Shown piece after piece: positions 17,443 through 26,725 of a stretch of DNA of 39,013 nucleotides; positions within the stretch are counted from its first letter, which is position 1, and each line of letters opens with the position of its first letter. This DNA is from an uncultured bacterium. GTDB lineage: Bacteria > Cyanobacteriota > Vampirovibrionia > Gastranaerophilales > Gastranaerophilaceae. Under the pieces are notes generated by a model that was given only the letters and a program-made list of their open reading frames with translations, did not search any database and was not told where the DNA came from. Both the position numbers and the translations under genes were made by a program. The stretch lies in NCBI GenBank assembly GCA_949300485.1, contig CASGEL010000016.1, forward strand, positions 1 through 39,013. Direction: 5' to 3'.

Positions 17443-19446
17443 TTACTCCTCTGTAATGTCCCAAACTTCCAGTATATCATCAGGAATATTATCTAAAAAT
17501 CTTGAAGGTTTTGATAAAACCATATTCATTGAATAATCATACATATCAACGGGATAAGTTATGTAGAGATTGTTTTTTGCTCTTGTTGCTGCAACATACA
17601 TCAACCTGAGTTCTTCATCCATTTCTTCTTCAGAATTGAATGAATATACACTTGGAAATCTTCCGTCAACTGCACCTATTATAAACACACTATCCCATTC
17701 AAGCCCCTTTGCTGAATGAATGGTTGAAATTGTCAGGGCTTCATCATCACTGTTATTTTTATACATTCCTTCTACACTTGCATCAGGCGGTTCAAGGGCT
17801 AAATCACTTATAAAATCTTCAAGGTTTGAGTATTGGGTTGCAAGGTATTGGAAATGATCTAAGTCTTTTTCCCGTTTTGAGAAATCATCATATTTATCTT
17901 TTAAAATAGGTTTGTAATATTCTATAATGTCTTCTACGATATCAGCAGGATTTTTAGTTGCAATTTTACTCCTTAATTTTTCCAGCGTTTTTAATAAAGG
18001 TATTACACTTGAGGATTTTTTGTTTGGTAATAATTTAATATCCGGGTCAAGGTTTCCTTTTATAATCGGAATAATATTGTTCGCTGTCGATGCTCCGATA
18101 CCTTTTAATAATAATAAAATTCTGTTTAAGCTTATAATATCATCCGGGTTTATTACTACTCGCAGATGCGCTACAATATCTTTTATGTGTGCTGTTTCCA
18201 TAAATTTTGGTCCGCCGAATTTTTGATACGGAATTGCACGTTTTGCAAGTTCTATTTCTAATGCAAAAGACATTCTTGCATTTCTTGCTAAAACACAAAT
18301 ATCTGAAAGATTTATATCTTCATCAAGTAATTCTAATATCCTTTGGCATATAAAATCTGCTTCCATTTGTGTATCTTTTGCACAAATTAAGGCAGGCATT
18401 TGAGGTGATTGAATATTTGAAAACAGAGTTTTAGTATATTTTTCTTTTGCTTTTGAAATTATTGCATTTGTAAGATTTAAAATATTTTGTGTGCTGCGGT
18501 AATTCTGTTCAAGTTTAATTATTTTTGTACCTTCAAAGATTTTAGGAAAATCGAGAATATTTCTGTAGTTTGCCCCGCGGAATGAGTAAATACTTTGTGC
18601 ATCATCTCCGACAGCCATAATGTTATGATGTTCAGATGCTAAAAGTTTTATAATATCTGCCTGAAGGGTGTTTGTATCCTGATATTCGTCAACCATAATA
18701 TATTTGTATTGGTTTGAAAGGCGTTTTCTCAATTGTTCATTATTTTCAAGCAGTAATTTTATGTATAAGAGTAAGTCATCATAATCTAATACAGAATTTT
18801 CACGTTTGTAAGCAACATAGGCTTTGTGTATTTCTATAATTTTATCTTCGCAATGTGCAAACTGCGGAAATTCATTTTCAATTATGATTTTAGTAGGTGT
18901 AACTTTGTTGATACTTTTTGAATATATTTCATGGAGAGTGCTTTTTTTAGGAAATCTTTTTTCTTTTTTAGGATAAAGTTGCCCTGTTATATGGTTAATA
19001 ATATCTTCACAGTCAGATTTATCAAGAATAGTAAAATTATTTTTGAGTTTTAGCAGTTTTGAATATTTTCTTAAAATTACATTTGCAAAAGAGTGAAATG
19101 TACCTCCCGCGACTTTTTCACATCTGCTGTCAAGAACTATAGCAGCTCGATTGAGCATTTCTGCAGCAGCTTTTTTAGTAAAGGTTAATAGCAGGATATT
19201 TTCTGGATTTGTGCCGTCTTCAATTAATCTTGCAACACGATAAGTTAAGGTTTTGGTTTTACCTGTTCCTGCACCTGCAATAACAAGTATTGGCCCTTCT
19301 TTCGATATAACTGCAGATAATTGAGCAGGATTTAGATCTGCTTCATAGTTTACTTTATAATCGGTTTTAACGGCAGCACGTTTTTTTAGTACGTATTTTT
19401 TACGTGCTGCTGTTTGTTTTTCTGATACAGTAATATTATTACCCAT
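17443..19446 (-). CDS. UvrD/Rep/PcrA-type superfamily 1 DNA helicase
   Basis: This is a 667-residue ATP-dependent 3'-5' DNA helicase. Motifs appear in order: the Q-motif region LNPAQLSAV, Walker [11 protein letters not shown] (57-66), [10 protein letters not shown] (Ia), VDEYQDTN (II), [13 protein letters not shown] (III), QNYRST (IV), [13 protein letters not shown] (V) and YVAATRA (VI). The start is ATG 19446 with TAGGGGAT upstream; a TTG reading from 19497 is not preferred. The N-terminal 35 residues before the helicase core are basic. The length fits UvrD/PcrA, but the C-terminal extension of those proteins is short here, so a family-level name is safer. It is co-transcribed with rnhA, which suggests joint removal of R-loops or replication blocks. 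Confidence 0.92.
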   Translation of the reverse strand: MGNNITVSEKQTAARKKYVLKKRAAVKTDYKVNYEADLNPAQLSAVISKEGPILVIAGAGTGKTKTLTYRVARLIEDGTNPENILLLTFTKKAAAEMLNRAAIVLDSRCEKVAGGTFHSFANVILRKYSKLLKLKNNFTILDKSDCEDIINHITGQLYPKKEKRFPKKSTLHEIYSKSINKVTPTKIIIENEFPQFAHCEDKIIEIHKAYVAYKRENSVLDYDDLLLYIKLLLENNEQLRKRLSNQYKYIMVDEYQDTNTLQADIIKLLASEHHNIMAVGDDAQSIYSFRGANYRNILDFPKIFEGTKIIKLEQNYRSTQNILNLTNAIISKAKEKYTKTLFSNIQSPQMPALICAKDTQMEADFICQRILELLDEDINLSDICVLARNARMSFALEIELAKRAIPYQKFGGPKFMETAHIKDIVAHLRVVINPDDIISLNRILLLLKGIGASTANNIIPIIKGNLDPDIKLLPNKKSSSVIPLLKTLEKLRSKIATKNPADIVEDIIEYYKPILKDKYDDFSKREKDLDHFQYLATQYSNLEDFISDLALEPPDASVEGMYKNNSDDEALTISTIHSAKGLEWDSVFIIGAVDGRFPSVYSFNSEEEMDEELRLMYVAATRAKNNLYITYPVDMYDYSMNMVLSKPSRFLDNIPDDILEVWDITEE

Positions 19447-19608
19447 ACTTATATCCCCTACCAGCCTATTATAGTTCACATTCCAACTGATTTTCAATAG
19501 TGAATTGTAAAGTTTTGAAAAGTTGTAGATAGTTTTACTGAAGTTTTTATAAAAATTAGCCGAATAAAGATTTTGTGTGTATTAGATAAAGAAGAGAGAA
19601 GTTTTATT

Positions 19609-20157
19609 ATGAAAAATTTTTTATCAATAGTTTTTTGTATGACTGTGCTTTTTTTGTTTGGAACAGAAGCTGTTTCTGCTGTTACTGAAGGTGTTTGGCA
19701 GTTCCCAAAAAATATAAAAACCTATATTCAACCGGGTCATCATAATACTGTTATGATGCAGCACGCATTCCAGGAATGGGAAAGGGTTACAAATCATAAT
19801 CTGGGATTTAAATTTGTATCTTCTGAAAGTACTGCTAAGATAGGAGTTTATTTTGTTAAAAAAATTGATACTAAAAATAATGCAGAACTGGATAGAGCAA
19901 TCGGCTTAACAAGTTCAAGGGCTTCTAACAATAGTAAAAGAATGTTTAAGGCTACTATATGGATTGCAGATTTTACACAAGACGGCAGAAAATTGAGTCG
20001 TGATGAAGTTTATACAGTTATGCTGCATGAGATAGGCCACGCATTGGGGTTAAATCACTCAAGTGATCCTAAGAGTGTAATGTATTACGGAGCAAATGTT
20101 ATTCAGGAAATTTCAAAAGATGATTTAAAAAATTTGTCAGACAGATACGGATGGTAA
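19609..20157 (+). CDS. Secreted matrixin-like zinc metalloprotease, canonical zinc site (1 of 4)
   Basis: The 182-residue product has a signal peptide with cleavage after VSA near residue 24. The single catalytic domain ends in HEIGHALGLNH (His140, Glu141, His144, His150) followed by the Met-turn VMYY, which is the metzincin pattern HExxHxxGxxH of family M10. The FQEWERVTN segment is typical of matrixin N-terminal helices. There is no propeptide with a cysteine switch and no hemopexin domain, so the enzyme is minimal. ATG 19609 has AAGAGAG upstream; an upstream GTG is unlikely. It is first of three tandem genes, 6 bp before the next, so the three are probably one operon for secreted proteolysis. 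Confidence 0.88.
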   Translation: MKNFLSIVFCMTVLFLFGTEAVSAVTEGVWQFPKNIKTYIQPGHHNTVMMQHAFQEWERVTNHNLGFKFVSSESTAKIGVYFVKKIDTKNNAELDRAIGLTSSRASNNSKRMFKATIWIADFTQDGRKLSRDEVYTVMLHEIGHALGLNHSSDPKSVMYYGANVIQEISKDDLKNLSDRYGW

Positions 20158-20163
20158 TATATT

Positions 20164-20718
20164 ATGAAAAAAATCTTTCTATTATTATGTTTAATTTTTG
20201 TAATGTTTATTAACTGTGTTAATGCAGCTGAAGTTCAGAAAAGATGGGAGGATCCTCAGCATCTGAAAGTTTATATTCAGCCAGGGCTTGAACGTTCAGA
20301 AATGATGAAACGCGCATTTGCGGAGTGGTCAAGACTTACAAAAAATAAGGTAGTATTTTATTATGTCGATTCATTAGAGAAAGCGGATATTGATGTTGTA
20401 TTTGTGGATAGATTAGCAACAAATTTCGGACGGGCTATCGGGCTTACGGATTGTAAATATTATCAAAGTAATAATCATATGTTTCATGCTCAAATTATTA
20501 TTCCAGCAAAAGCAACGAATGGCAGACCTTTGACAAGAGATGATGTTTATACATCTATGCTTCATGAAATAGGTCATGCAATAGGGATTGTTCAACATTC
20601 TACCAATCCAAATAATATTATGTACCCATTCATTGATGCTAAACGTGAAATTACTAAATACGATCTTGCTGAATTATATAGGATATATGGTTGGAGTGAT
20701 GTTGTCAAATATTATTAA
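20164..20718 (+). CDS. Secreted matrixin-like metalloprotease with expanded zinc motif (2 of 4)
   Basis: The 184-residue product is a paralogue of the upstream gene. It has a signal peptide cleaved near residue 21 (CVNAA), the FAEWSRLTK helix, and a zinc site HEIGHAIGIVQH (His134, Glu135, His138, His145) with Met-turn IMYP. One extra residue lies before the third histidine, giving HExxHxxGxxxH. I recall cyanobacterial matrixins with the same spacing (GxWGH-type), so activity is plausible. The C-terminus LYRIYGW matches the terminal helix of its paralogues. It lies 6 bp after gene 1 and 10 bp before gene 3. Confidence 0.85.
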   Translation: MKKIFLLLCLIFVMFINCVNAAEVQKRWEDPQHLKVYIQPGLERSEMMKRAFAEWSRLTKNKVVFYYVDSLEKADIDVVFVDRLATNFGRAIGLTDCKYYQSNNHMFHAQIIIPAKATNGRPLTRDDVYTSMLHEIGHAIGIVQHSTNPNNIMYPFIDAKREITKYDLAELYRIYGWSDVVKYY

Positions 20719-20728
20719 AGGATTTTAT

Positions 20729-21262
20729 ATGAAAAAAATATTTTTTACTTTAATACTTATATTTAGTTTTTTAATTTCTTCTCAAGGGTTTGCTTTTGCA
20801 AGTCCAAAATGGGATAACCCAAAATCCATAAGAACATATATTGAACCAAATGATAAGAAAGACTTGATGAAAGATGCGTTTGCAAAATGGACACAGGAAA
20901 CAGGTAACAAAATTATTTTTAAGTACGTATCAAGTCCTCAAAATGCGCAAATAAAAGTGGAGTTTGTCAAGGATGCATCTAAAACCTCAAAGAGGGAACA
21001 TGCTGCCGGAGTCACATATTATAAATATATTGGGGATCAATTGATTGAAGCAAGAATTGAAATAGCAGACAGAGCGCCAAATGGTGCTGCATTCAGAAAA
21101 GATGCAGCATATCGAATTATGCTTCATGAGATAGGACATGCAATAGGGATTGTTGAACATTCATCAGACCCTATGAGTATAATGTATTTTCAAAAACGGA
21201 GTAGAAACCAAGCTATTACACAAAATGAAATAAAATTTCTTTCGCAACTTTATTCCTGGTAA
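20729..21262 (+). CDS. Secreted matrixin-like metalloprotease with expanded zinc motif (3 of 4)
   Basis: ATG 20729 with AAAGGA at 20717-20722, just after the stop of gene 2, gives 177 residues; longer readings overlap gene 2. A signal peptide ends near FAFA at residue 24. The zinc site is HEIGHAIGIVEH (His133, Glu134, His137, His144) with IMYF as Met-turn, again HExxHxxGxxxH. The Trp-terminated tail (LSQLYSW) is shared with its paralogues. The coupled ribosome binding site and tight spacing show an operon with genes 1 and 2. Substrates are unknown. Confidence 0.85.
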   Translation: MKKIFFTLILIFSFLISSQGFAFASPKWDNPKSIRTYIEPNDKKDLMKDAFAKWTQETGNKIIFKYVSSPQNAQIKVEFVKDASKTSKREHAAGVTYYKYIGDQLIEARIEIADRAPNGAAFRKDAAYRIMLHEIGHAIGIVEHSSDPMSIMYFQKRSRNQAITQNEIKFLSQLYSW

Positions 21263-21264
21263 TT

Positions 21265-21858
21265 TTAGTCATTGAATCTTCTGTCACTCCAGGACCATTC
21301 ATTTATGTTGTATAATTTTCGAATATCTGTTTTTAGAATATCTTGCTTTTCATTAATAGGCATATACATAATACTTGCAGGCTTTCTAAGGTTTTCAGAT
21401 AAACCTAGAACGTGTCCAACTTCATGTAGCATGGTTGTAAATATATAATCTTTAGAATATTTTTTTATATTAGGATTTTTGGTTGCAATTTGAATTTCTG
21501 CTTTTTGGATTTCAAGTCCTTTTATTGTAACATTGTAGTTTCCTATAGGACTCTCAGAGCCATCAACTTTGTCTGTAAATAAGACTTTTATATCAGCTTG
21601 GTCTTCTTTGTCAACAAATTTAAAATTGGCTTTCCCTGATGTAACGTTTTGCCACCTTTGAAAAGCATGCAACATTGCCACTGAACCAAATTCATTTTGT
21701 GGTATATAAACATTAATAGGAGTTTTCTTCCAATGAGGAAATTTTTGAGAAACTGTACTAGCTGTTTGTCGTGGAGGAATGGTTGATGCTTGTACAACAT
21801 TATTTAATGTAAAAACTACTGATAATATAACTATTCCTAATAAAATTTTTTTCATCAT
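21265..21858 (-). CDS. Secreted matrixin-like protein with altered third zinc ligand (4 of 4)
   Basis: The 197-residue paralogue is encoded on the opposite strand, its stop 3 bp from the stop of gene 3. It has a signal peptide cleaved after VQA near residue 24, a Pro/Thr/Ser-rich linker (about 26-45), the FQRWQNVTS helix and a Met-turn SIMYMP. The zinc motif is HEVGHVLGLSEN: His145, Glu146 and His149 are kept, but the third histidine position (155) is Glu. A carboxylate ligand at that position is known in related zincins (Asp in snapalysins), so it may still bind zinc, or it may be an inactive regulator. A strong ribosome binding site (AAAGGGGA) precedes the ATG. Confidence 0.85.
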   Translation of the reverse strand: MMKKILLGIVILSVVFTLNNVVQASTIPPRQTASTVSQKFPHWKKTPINVYIPQNEFGSVAMLHAFQRWQNVTSGKANFKFVDKEDQADIKVLFTDKVDGSESPIGNYNVTIKGLEIQKAEIQIATKNPNIKKYSKDYIFTTMLHEVGHVLGLSENLRKPASIMYMPINEKQDILKTDIRKLYNINEWSWSDRRFND

Positions 21859-21929
21859 TATTTTATTCCCCTTTAGGTGTAATTATAATGTATTTATTGT
21901 GAAAATGCAATTTTTCAATATAATTATTA

Positions 21930-21938
21930 TGATAAAAT
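21930..21938 (+). promoter_or_regulatory. Extended -10 promoter of the sugar acetyltransferase gene
   Basis: TGATAAAAT fits an extended -10 element with one mismatch, 22 bases before the ATG at 21960, and sits just upstream of the GGAGG ribosome binding site (21945-21949). Confidence 0.45.
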
Positions 21939-21959
21939 ATATATGGAGGATGTTGTTCT

Positions 21960-22520
21960 ATGAATGAAAGAGAAAAAATGGTCAATGGCGATATATATAT
22001 GCCGTTTTGTGAAGAACTTCAACAGGATAGATTTAGAGCAAAAGAACTGTGTATGAAATATAATTCTTTATTACCTCAGCAAGTTGAAGAAAAGTGGGAA
22101 TTATTGAATGATTTATTGGGTAATGCAGGTAATGATAGTGTAATAGAACCTAATTTTTTCTGTGATTATGGATATAATATTGAATTTGACGGTTTTGTAT
22201 ACATCAATCATAACAGTGTATTTTTAGATTGTGCAAAAATCAAGGTTGGTGCAAATACATTTATCGGACCAAACTGTGGTTTTTATACTGCAATACACCC
22301 CATTAATGCAAAGGATAGAGTTGCTGGTGTTGAATGGGCTGAACCTATAACAATAGGAAAAGAGGTTTGGATTGGCGGTAATGTTACTGTTTTACCTGGT
22401 GTTACGATAGGGGATAGAGCGGTTATCGGAGCAGGATCTGTTGTTACTAAAGATATCCCTTCGGATGTGGTAGCTGTAGGGAATCCTTGTAAAGTTATTA
22501 AACATATAGAACAAAAATAG
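21960..22520 (+). CDS. Maltose/galactoside O-acetyltransferase-family enzyme
   Basis: The 186-residue protein has the N-terminal helical Mac domain (KMVNGDIYMPFCEELQQDR at about 6-24, with RAKELCMKYN following). The left-handed beta-helix contains FCDYGYNIEFDGFVYINHN, DCAKIKVGANTFIGPN and IGKEVWIGGNVTVLPGV, and ends AVGNPCKVIK. The catalytic histidine is in FYTAIHPINAKDR. It transfers acetyl from acetyl-CoA to a sugar hydroxyl in the cytoplasm. The length equals that of Maa and LacA. It lies 11 bp from the convergent mutarotase gene, so the two sugar enzymes are neighbours but not an operon. Confidence 0.9.
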   Translation: MNEREKMVNGDIYMPFCEELQQDRFRAKELCMKYNSLLPQQVEEKWELLNDLLGNAGNDSVIEPNFFCDYGYNIEFDGFVYINHNSVFLDCAKIKVGANTFIGPNCGFYTAIHPINAKDRVAGVEWAEPITIGKEVWIGGNVTVLPGVTIGDRAVIGAGSVVTKDIPSDVVAVGNPCKVIKHIEQK

Positions 22521-22531
22521 TTTAATTAAAA

Positions 22532-23779
22532 TTATTTTTCAGTGGAAAAGGAATATATTATTTCTCGATTATATTCTTCTCCAGATTTTAAGATGCCTTT
22601 TTCCTTGAATGCAGCTGTATTTATTGCATTCGGGTAAAATTGCGGTTCAATACAAAAAGAGGAACGTTTTTCGTATTTAGACCCTGTTTTACCGTTTGGC
22701 TGTGTTGGTTTTCCTAGATGGTTTGCTGTATAGAATTGGAAACCAGGGAGATTTGTTGAAACTTTTAGTATTATTCCTGTTTTAGGAGATTTAACATTTG
22801 CAATTTCTATCAATGATTTGCCATCATAGTTATCTATACAGAAATTTTGGTCAAATCCGGAACCAATTAACAATTGATCAAATTCTTTATCAATATCATC
22901 TGCAATTTTCTTTGCTGTTCTAAAATCGAACGGTGTTCCTTCTACGTTTGCAATTTCACCTGTTGGAACGGCTAATTCATTATTTATAGTGTAGTTTGAA
23001 GAATTAGGAAGTGTTACTATATGTTCATAAACTGAATTTTCTTGAGAGTTTTCACTTCCGTCAAGGTTAAAGTATGTGTGGTTTGTCATATTTACAAGGG
23101 TATTTTTATCTGTTGTTGCCCTGTATTGAATATGTAAATTGTTATCATTATCAAATTTATAAATAACACTTGCTTTTACGTTTCCCGGGTATCCGCTTTC
23201 CATATCTTTTTTATCATATGTGAATTTTATTCCGTCTTTTAAAATTTCGGCTTTCCAATTTTTTGTATCAAAGCCTTGAGATCCACCATGAGAATGTGTT
23301 TTCCCATTATCCTTGTTTCGTTCAAGGTTGTATTCTTTTCCGTCGATTAAAAATTTCCCATCAGCGATTTTATTGGCGCAAGGCCCAATAGTTCCGCCGG
23401 CATGACCTATTGGAGATTCTTCATATGGAGTTACATTGTCATATCCTTGGGTTACATCTTTAAGTTTTCCGTTTTTATCAGGAACTTTTATTGATGTGAT
23501 TGTGGCTCCGTATGTTGAAATATCTACACTTGCTCCATTTTTATTTGTTATTGTATAAAGCTGTGCTTTTTCACCAGTTTTTTTAATTGTTCCAAAGTCT
23601 TTTTTTTCGATTTTAATCCCTTCATAAAGAGGGTTTATTTTGTCTCTGTCAACTTGGACATTTTTAATAAATGTATCTTTTTGCGGTTGATTACTTGCAA
23701 AATATTGATAGTTCATTATTTTAGGATGAAAAGATTTGTTAAACGAAAATGATATATTAGGATTAAAATCTATAGGCAT
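22532..23779 (-). CDS. galM: Aldose 1-epimerase (galactose mutarotase) with N-terminal extension
   Basis: The enzyme interconverts alpha and beta anomers of hexoses. The mutarotase core begins near residue 55. It contains GPCANKIADGKF, THSHGG and MTNHTYFNLDG, the last with the catalytic histidine, and ends with SSFCIEPQFYPNAIN, which holds the catalytic glutamate. The family is usually about 340-350 residues; here it is 415 because of about 50 extra N-terminal residues rich in Asn, Phe and Ser (MPIDFNPNISFSF, then QPQKDTF). This extension is not a typical signal peptide. It may be a lineage-specific targeting or low-complexity tail. A ribosome binding site (AAGGAG) is present just before the ATG. 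Confidence 0.9.
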   Translation of the reverse strand: MPIDFNPNISFSFNKSFHPKIMNYQYFASNQPQKDTFIKNVQVDRDKINPLYEGIKIEKKDFGTIKKTGEKAQLYTITNKNGASVDISTYGATITSIKVPDKNGKLKDVTQGYDNVTPYEESPIGHAGGTIGPCANKIADGKFLIDGKEYNLERNKDNGKTHSHGGSQGFDTKNWKAEILKDGIKFTYDKKDMESGYPGNVKASVIYKFDNDNNLHIQYRATTDKNTLVNMTNHTYFNLDGSENSQENSVYEHIVTLPNSSNYTINNELAVPTGEIANVEGTPFDFRTAKKIADDIDKEFDQLLIGSGFDQNFCIDNYDGKSLIEIANVKSPKTGIILKVSTNLPGFQFYTANHLGKPTQPNGKTGSKYEKRSSFCIEPQFYPNAINTAAFKEKGILKSGEEYNREIIYSFSTEK

Positions 23780-23849
23780 AAGTTCTCCTTTTGCTTTTAT
23801 TATATGTTAAAAAAGAAAATAAAATTAATTGCCAAAAAAATATTTATTT

Positions 23850-25664
23850 TTATTTTGAACGCTGGAAAAATCCTGCAAGTTCCTTATGTGGTATAATTTT
23901 TGAAATAGGTCTTCCATGAGGGCAGGTATATGGCATTTTAGTTGTACGCCATTTTTTAATAATTTCTTCCATCTGCCATATAGTAAGTTTTGTATTAGCT
24001 TTTACGGATGCTTTGCAGGCTGTTGTGATAAGTATTTTTTCTTCCAAATTATCAATATTACCTTCTATATTATCTAAAATATCTGCCAAAATATCTTTAG
24101 GATTAACTTTTGATAAAAGTTGCGGTATTTTTCTAAAGATTATTTCTGTATCACTTAAAAACTCAATACCATAACCAAAACGTTCAAATTTTTCTATATT
24201 TTCTTTTATCAATTCGGCTTCTGTTGTGGATATTTCAATAACATCAGATACAAAAAGCATTTGTGAAACAATATTTTTTTCAGCACTCAATTTTTCATAA
24301 ATATAACGTTCTTCTGCAATATGCTGGTCTACAATTTCTAAACCTTCATCACTATCAATCAAAATATATGTATCATGATATTGACCGATGATTTTTTCTG
24401 ATGGTTCAAGAGCTGGATGTGTTTCTTCATGGTTAAAGAACTGTTTTTGTTTGATATCGGGTTGAGGATTTGAAAATGAGTTTGTGTTTTTATGTTCTAA
24501 TATTTTCATGTCCATATCTGAAATAAACATTGTATCAGAATCTTTATCTATGTAGAAATCGTTATTTACTTTTGATGGAAATTGTATAACATCAGACGAA
24601 GTTGATCTTACCGGCTCTTGCAATTCACTCAGTTTTTCACTTACCTGATTTGTAATTGGAGTATAGCTGCCTTCAATATAATTAGATAAACCTGCTTCAA
24701 TTGATGTGTATATAAAATTAAAAATCTGGTTAGGATTTTTATAACGAACTTCTTTTTTTGTAGGATGGACATTAACATCAACATCGTGAGTCGGAATTTC
24801 AAGATTTAAGACAACAAAAGGATATTTATTGTTTGCTGTCAAATGTTTATAAACCATATCAATTGCTTTTTGGAATACAGGACACTTTACACTGCGTGAA
24901 TTAATATATATATGATAATTTTTTTTGCTTGATCTAGTATAGTCCGGTGTACTTACAAACCCGCTGATTTTTAGTCCTGACAGGTCATCCGTTTTTAAGA
25001 CCTCTTTAAGGTTATTTGTAACATCAGATGAAAAAACTTCTTTTATTGTTTGGGTTAAATTATTCTGTCCAGAAGTTTTCAGAACAGTTTTTCCGAATTT
25101 TTTCAATTCAACGGAAACGTCAGGATGTGATAAAGCTATAGATTGAACAATTTCTTGGATATAGGAAAATTCGGTATTTGCATTTTTTAAAAATTTCAAC
25201 CGAACAGGAACATTATAAAACAGGTCTTTAATATCCATGATTGTTCCAACTGCACAGCCAGTTTCAACTTTTGTAACTTCGGAATTTTCGCACTTAACTT
25301 TTGTGCCTGTTTCAAAGTCTTTTGTTCTTGTTGTACAGGTTAATTTAGAAATTGAGATAATACTGGCAAGTGCTTCTCCCCTAAAGCCAAGAGTATGAAT
25401 ATCGAATAAATCTTCATCTTCTTGGAGTTTACTTGTAGCATGTTTTGAAAACGCAAGCATAATATCGTCCGGATGAATTCCGGAGCCGTTATCTGCAACT
25501 CTTATGTCACGACAGTCATTATTTATTTCCACACTTATTTTGGTAGCACCTGCATCAACGGAATTTTCCATAAGTTCTTTTACAACTGAAGAAGGTCGTT
25601 CAATAACCTCTCCTGCTGCAATTTGATTAATTAAATTTTTAGATAACTGTTTAATTCTTCCCAT
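23850..25664 (-). CDS. mutL: DNA mismatch repair protein MutL (endonuclease type)
   Basis: The 604-residue protein starts at ATG 25664 (AGGAG 5 bases upstream), giving MGRIKQLSKNLINQIAAGEV. The GHKL ATPase motifs are VKELMENSVDAGA (28-40), DNGSGI (58-63) and TLGFRGEAL (91-99). The C-terminal domain carries DQHIAEERYIYE, a near match to the DQHA(x)2E(x)4E nuclease motif, plus ACKASVKA and CPHGRPISK, which also belong to the nuclease site. It therefore should nick DNA itself, as in organisms without MutH. A linker of about 100 polar residues separates the domains. It lies 107 bp from the divergent methyltransferase gene. Confidence 0.95.
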   Translation of the reverse strand: MGRIKQLSKNLINQIAAGEVIERPSSVVKELMENSVDAGATKISVEINNDCRDIRVADNGSGIHPDDIMLAFSKHATSKLQEDEDLFDIHTLGFRGEALASIISISKLTCTTRTKDFETGTKVKCENSEVTKVETGCAVGTIMDIKDLFYNVPVRLKFLKNANTEFSYIQEIVQSIALSHPDVSVELKKFGKTVLKTSGQNNLTQTIKEVFSSDVTNNLKEVLKTDDLSGLKISGFVSTPDYTRSSKKNYHIYINSRSVKCPVFQKAIDMVYKHLTANNKYPFVVLNLEIPTHDVDVNVHPTKKEVRYKNPNQIFNFIYTSIEAGLSNYIEGSYTPITNQVSEKLSELQEPVRSTSSDVIQFPSKVNNDFYIDKDSDTMFISDMDMKILEHKNTNSFSNPQPDIKQKQFFNHEETHPALEPSEKIIGQYHDTYILIDSDEGLEIVDQHIAEERYIYEKLSAEKNIVSQMLFVSDVIEISTTEAELIKENIEKFERFGYGIEFLSDTEIIFRKIPQLLSKVNPKDILADILDNIEGNIDNLEEKILITTACKASVKANTKLTIWQMEEIIKKWRTTKMPYTCPHGRPISKIIPHKELAGFFQRSK

Positions 25665-25771
25665 ACATCTCCTAATCCTTAATCTCAATCTACATCAAAC
25701 ACAAAATCATCTAAATGTTTGATTACAAATTTGAAACAATTTTATAAGATAGCAAAGTAAGATATTAAGAC

Positions 25772-26683
25772 TTGGACAATTATAATTATTTTAAAGATTG
25801 CGGGGACATTTTGGTTAAAAATTCAACATTAAAATTACAGCCTAAAAAAGCAAATTTACAGATTGTCAAAGAATCTGAGGTTAAAACAACCAAGTATAGT
25901 GATATAAATCTGAAAAAGTGGAGAGATTACGGTCATATTTTGACAGGTACTTTGTGGCAATTTCCGTCAAGATTAAAACAACATGGACATTCTAATGAAT
26001 ATCATGGCAACTATATTCCGCAAATTGCTCAGCAAATGTATGAAAGATATACAAAGAAAAATGATATTGTACTGGATTTATTCTTCGGCTCAGGAACCTC
26101 AGGAATAGAGGCAATAAATATGAACAGGCGCTGTATTGGTGTTGAATTGAAAGAAGATTTGGCAGAAAGCGTTTCAGAAAAATTTACTCCAAAGCAGTTA
26201 GTTACTGATGTCAACATAATTTGTGCAGATTCAACCAGTTCACTCGCAGTCGATAAAATCAAAGCAAGGCTGGAGATTATGGGTGAAGAAAAAGCTCAAT
26301 TTTTAATGCTTCATCCGCCTTATGATGATATTATTAAATTTTCTGATAAGAAAGAAGATTTATCAAATTGTGCGACAACCGAAGAGTTTTATGATATGTT
26401 CGAAAAAGTTGCCCAAAACGGTTATGATTTACTTGAAAAAGGTAGATTTGCTTGTCTTATTATTGGAGATAGCTATAAAAATTCAGAAGTTCAGCCTTTA
26501 GGTTTTGAATGTATGAATAGAATGAGAAAGTTAGGATTTATCTTAAAATCAACAATCGTAAAAGATATTCAAGGTAATGAACGCGGAAAAGGCAGGACTG
26601 CAAATCTATGGAGATATAGAGCTTTGGCAGGCGGCTTTAGTATCTTTACTCACGAATATATATTTGTATTCCAAAAAGTTTAA
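25772..26683 (+). CDS. Orphan amino-group DNA methyltransferase (N4/N6 type)
   Basis: The protein has a SAM-binding motif DLFFGSGTSG (102-111) followed by a catalytic motif IV, HPPY (181-184), where most family members have DPPY or SPPY. Motif I precedes motif IV. A conserved N-terminal segment, GTLWQFPSRLKQHG (59-72), resembles other stand-alone DNA methylases. It would methylate adenine N6 or cytosine N4. No restriction nuclease lies next to it, so it looks like an orphan or regulatory enzyme. The start is uncertain: no ATG occurs before the conserved region, and TTG 25772 and TTG 25811 (with GGGGA upstream) are both possible. A strong bidirectional terminator follows. Confidence 0.78.
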   Translation: MDNYNYFKDCGDILVKNSTLKLQPKKANLQIVKESEVKTTKYSDINLKKWRDYGHILTGTLWQFPSRLKQHGHSNEYHGNYIPQIAQQMYERYTKKNDIVLDLFFGSGTSGIEAINMNRRCIGVELKEDLAESVSEKFTPKQLVTDVNIICADSTSSLAVDKIKARLEIMGEEKAQFLMLHPPYDDIIKFSDKKEDLSNCATTEEFYDMFEKVAQNGYDLLEKGRFACLIIGDSYKNSEVQPLGFECMNRMRKLGFILKSTIVKDIQGNERGKGRTANLWRYRALAGGFSIFTHEYIFVFQKV

Positions 26684-26688
26684 TAAGA

Positions 26689-26722
26689 AAGGAAGGCGAG
26701 CTTTTTTAAGCTCGCCTTCCTT
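26689..26722. terminator. Bidirectional rho-independent terminator
   Basis: A perfect 15-bp stem (AAGGAAGGCGAGCTT at 26689-26703 and its complement at 26708-26722) with a TTTT loop lies between two convergent genes. It is GC-rich compared with its surroundings. T-rich bases follow on the plus strand and, more weakly, on the minus strand. Confidence 0.9.
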
Positions 26723-26725
26723 GTT

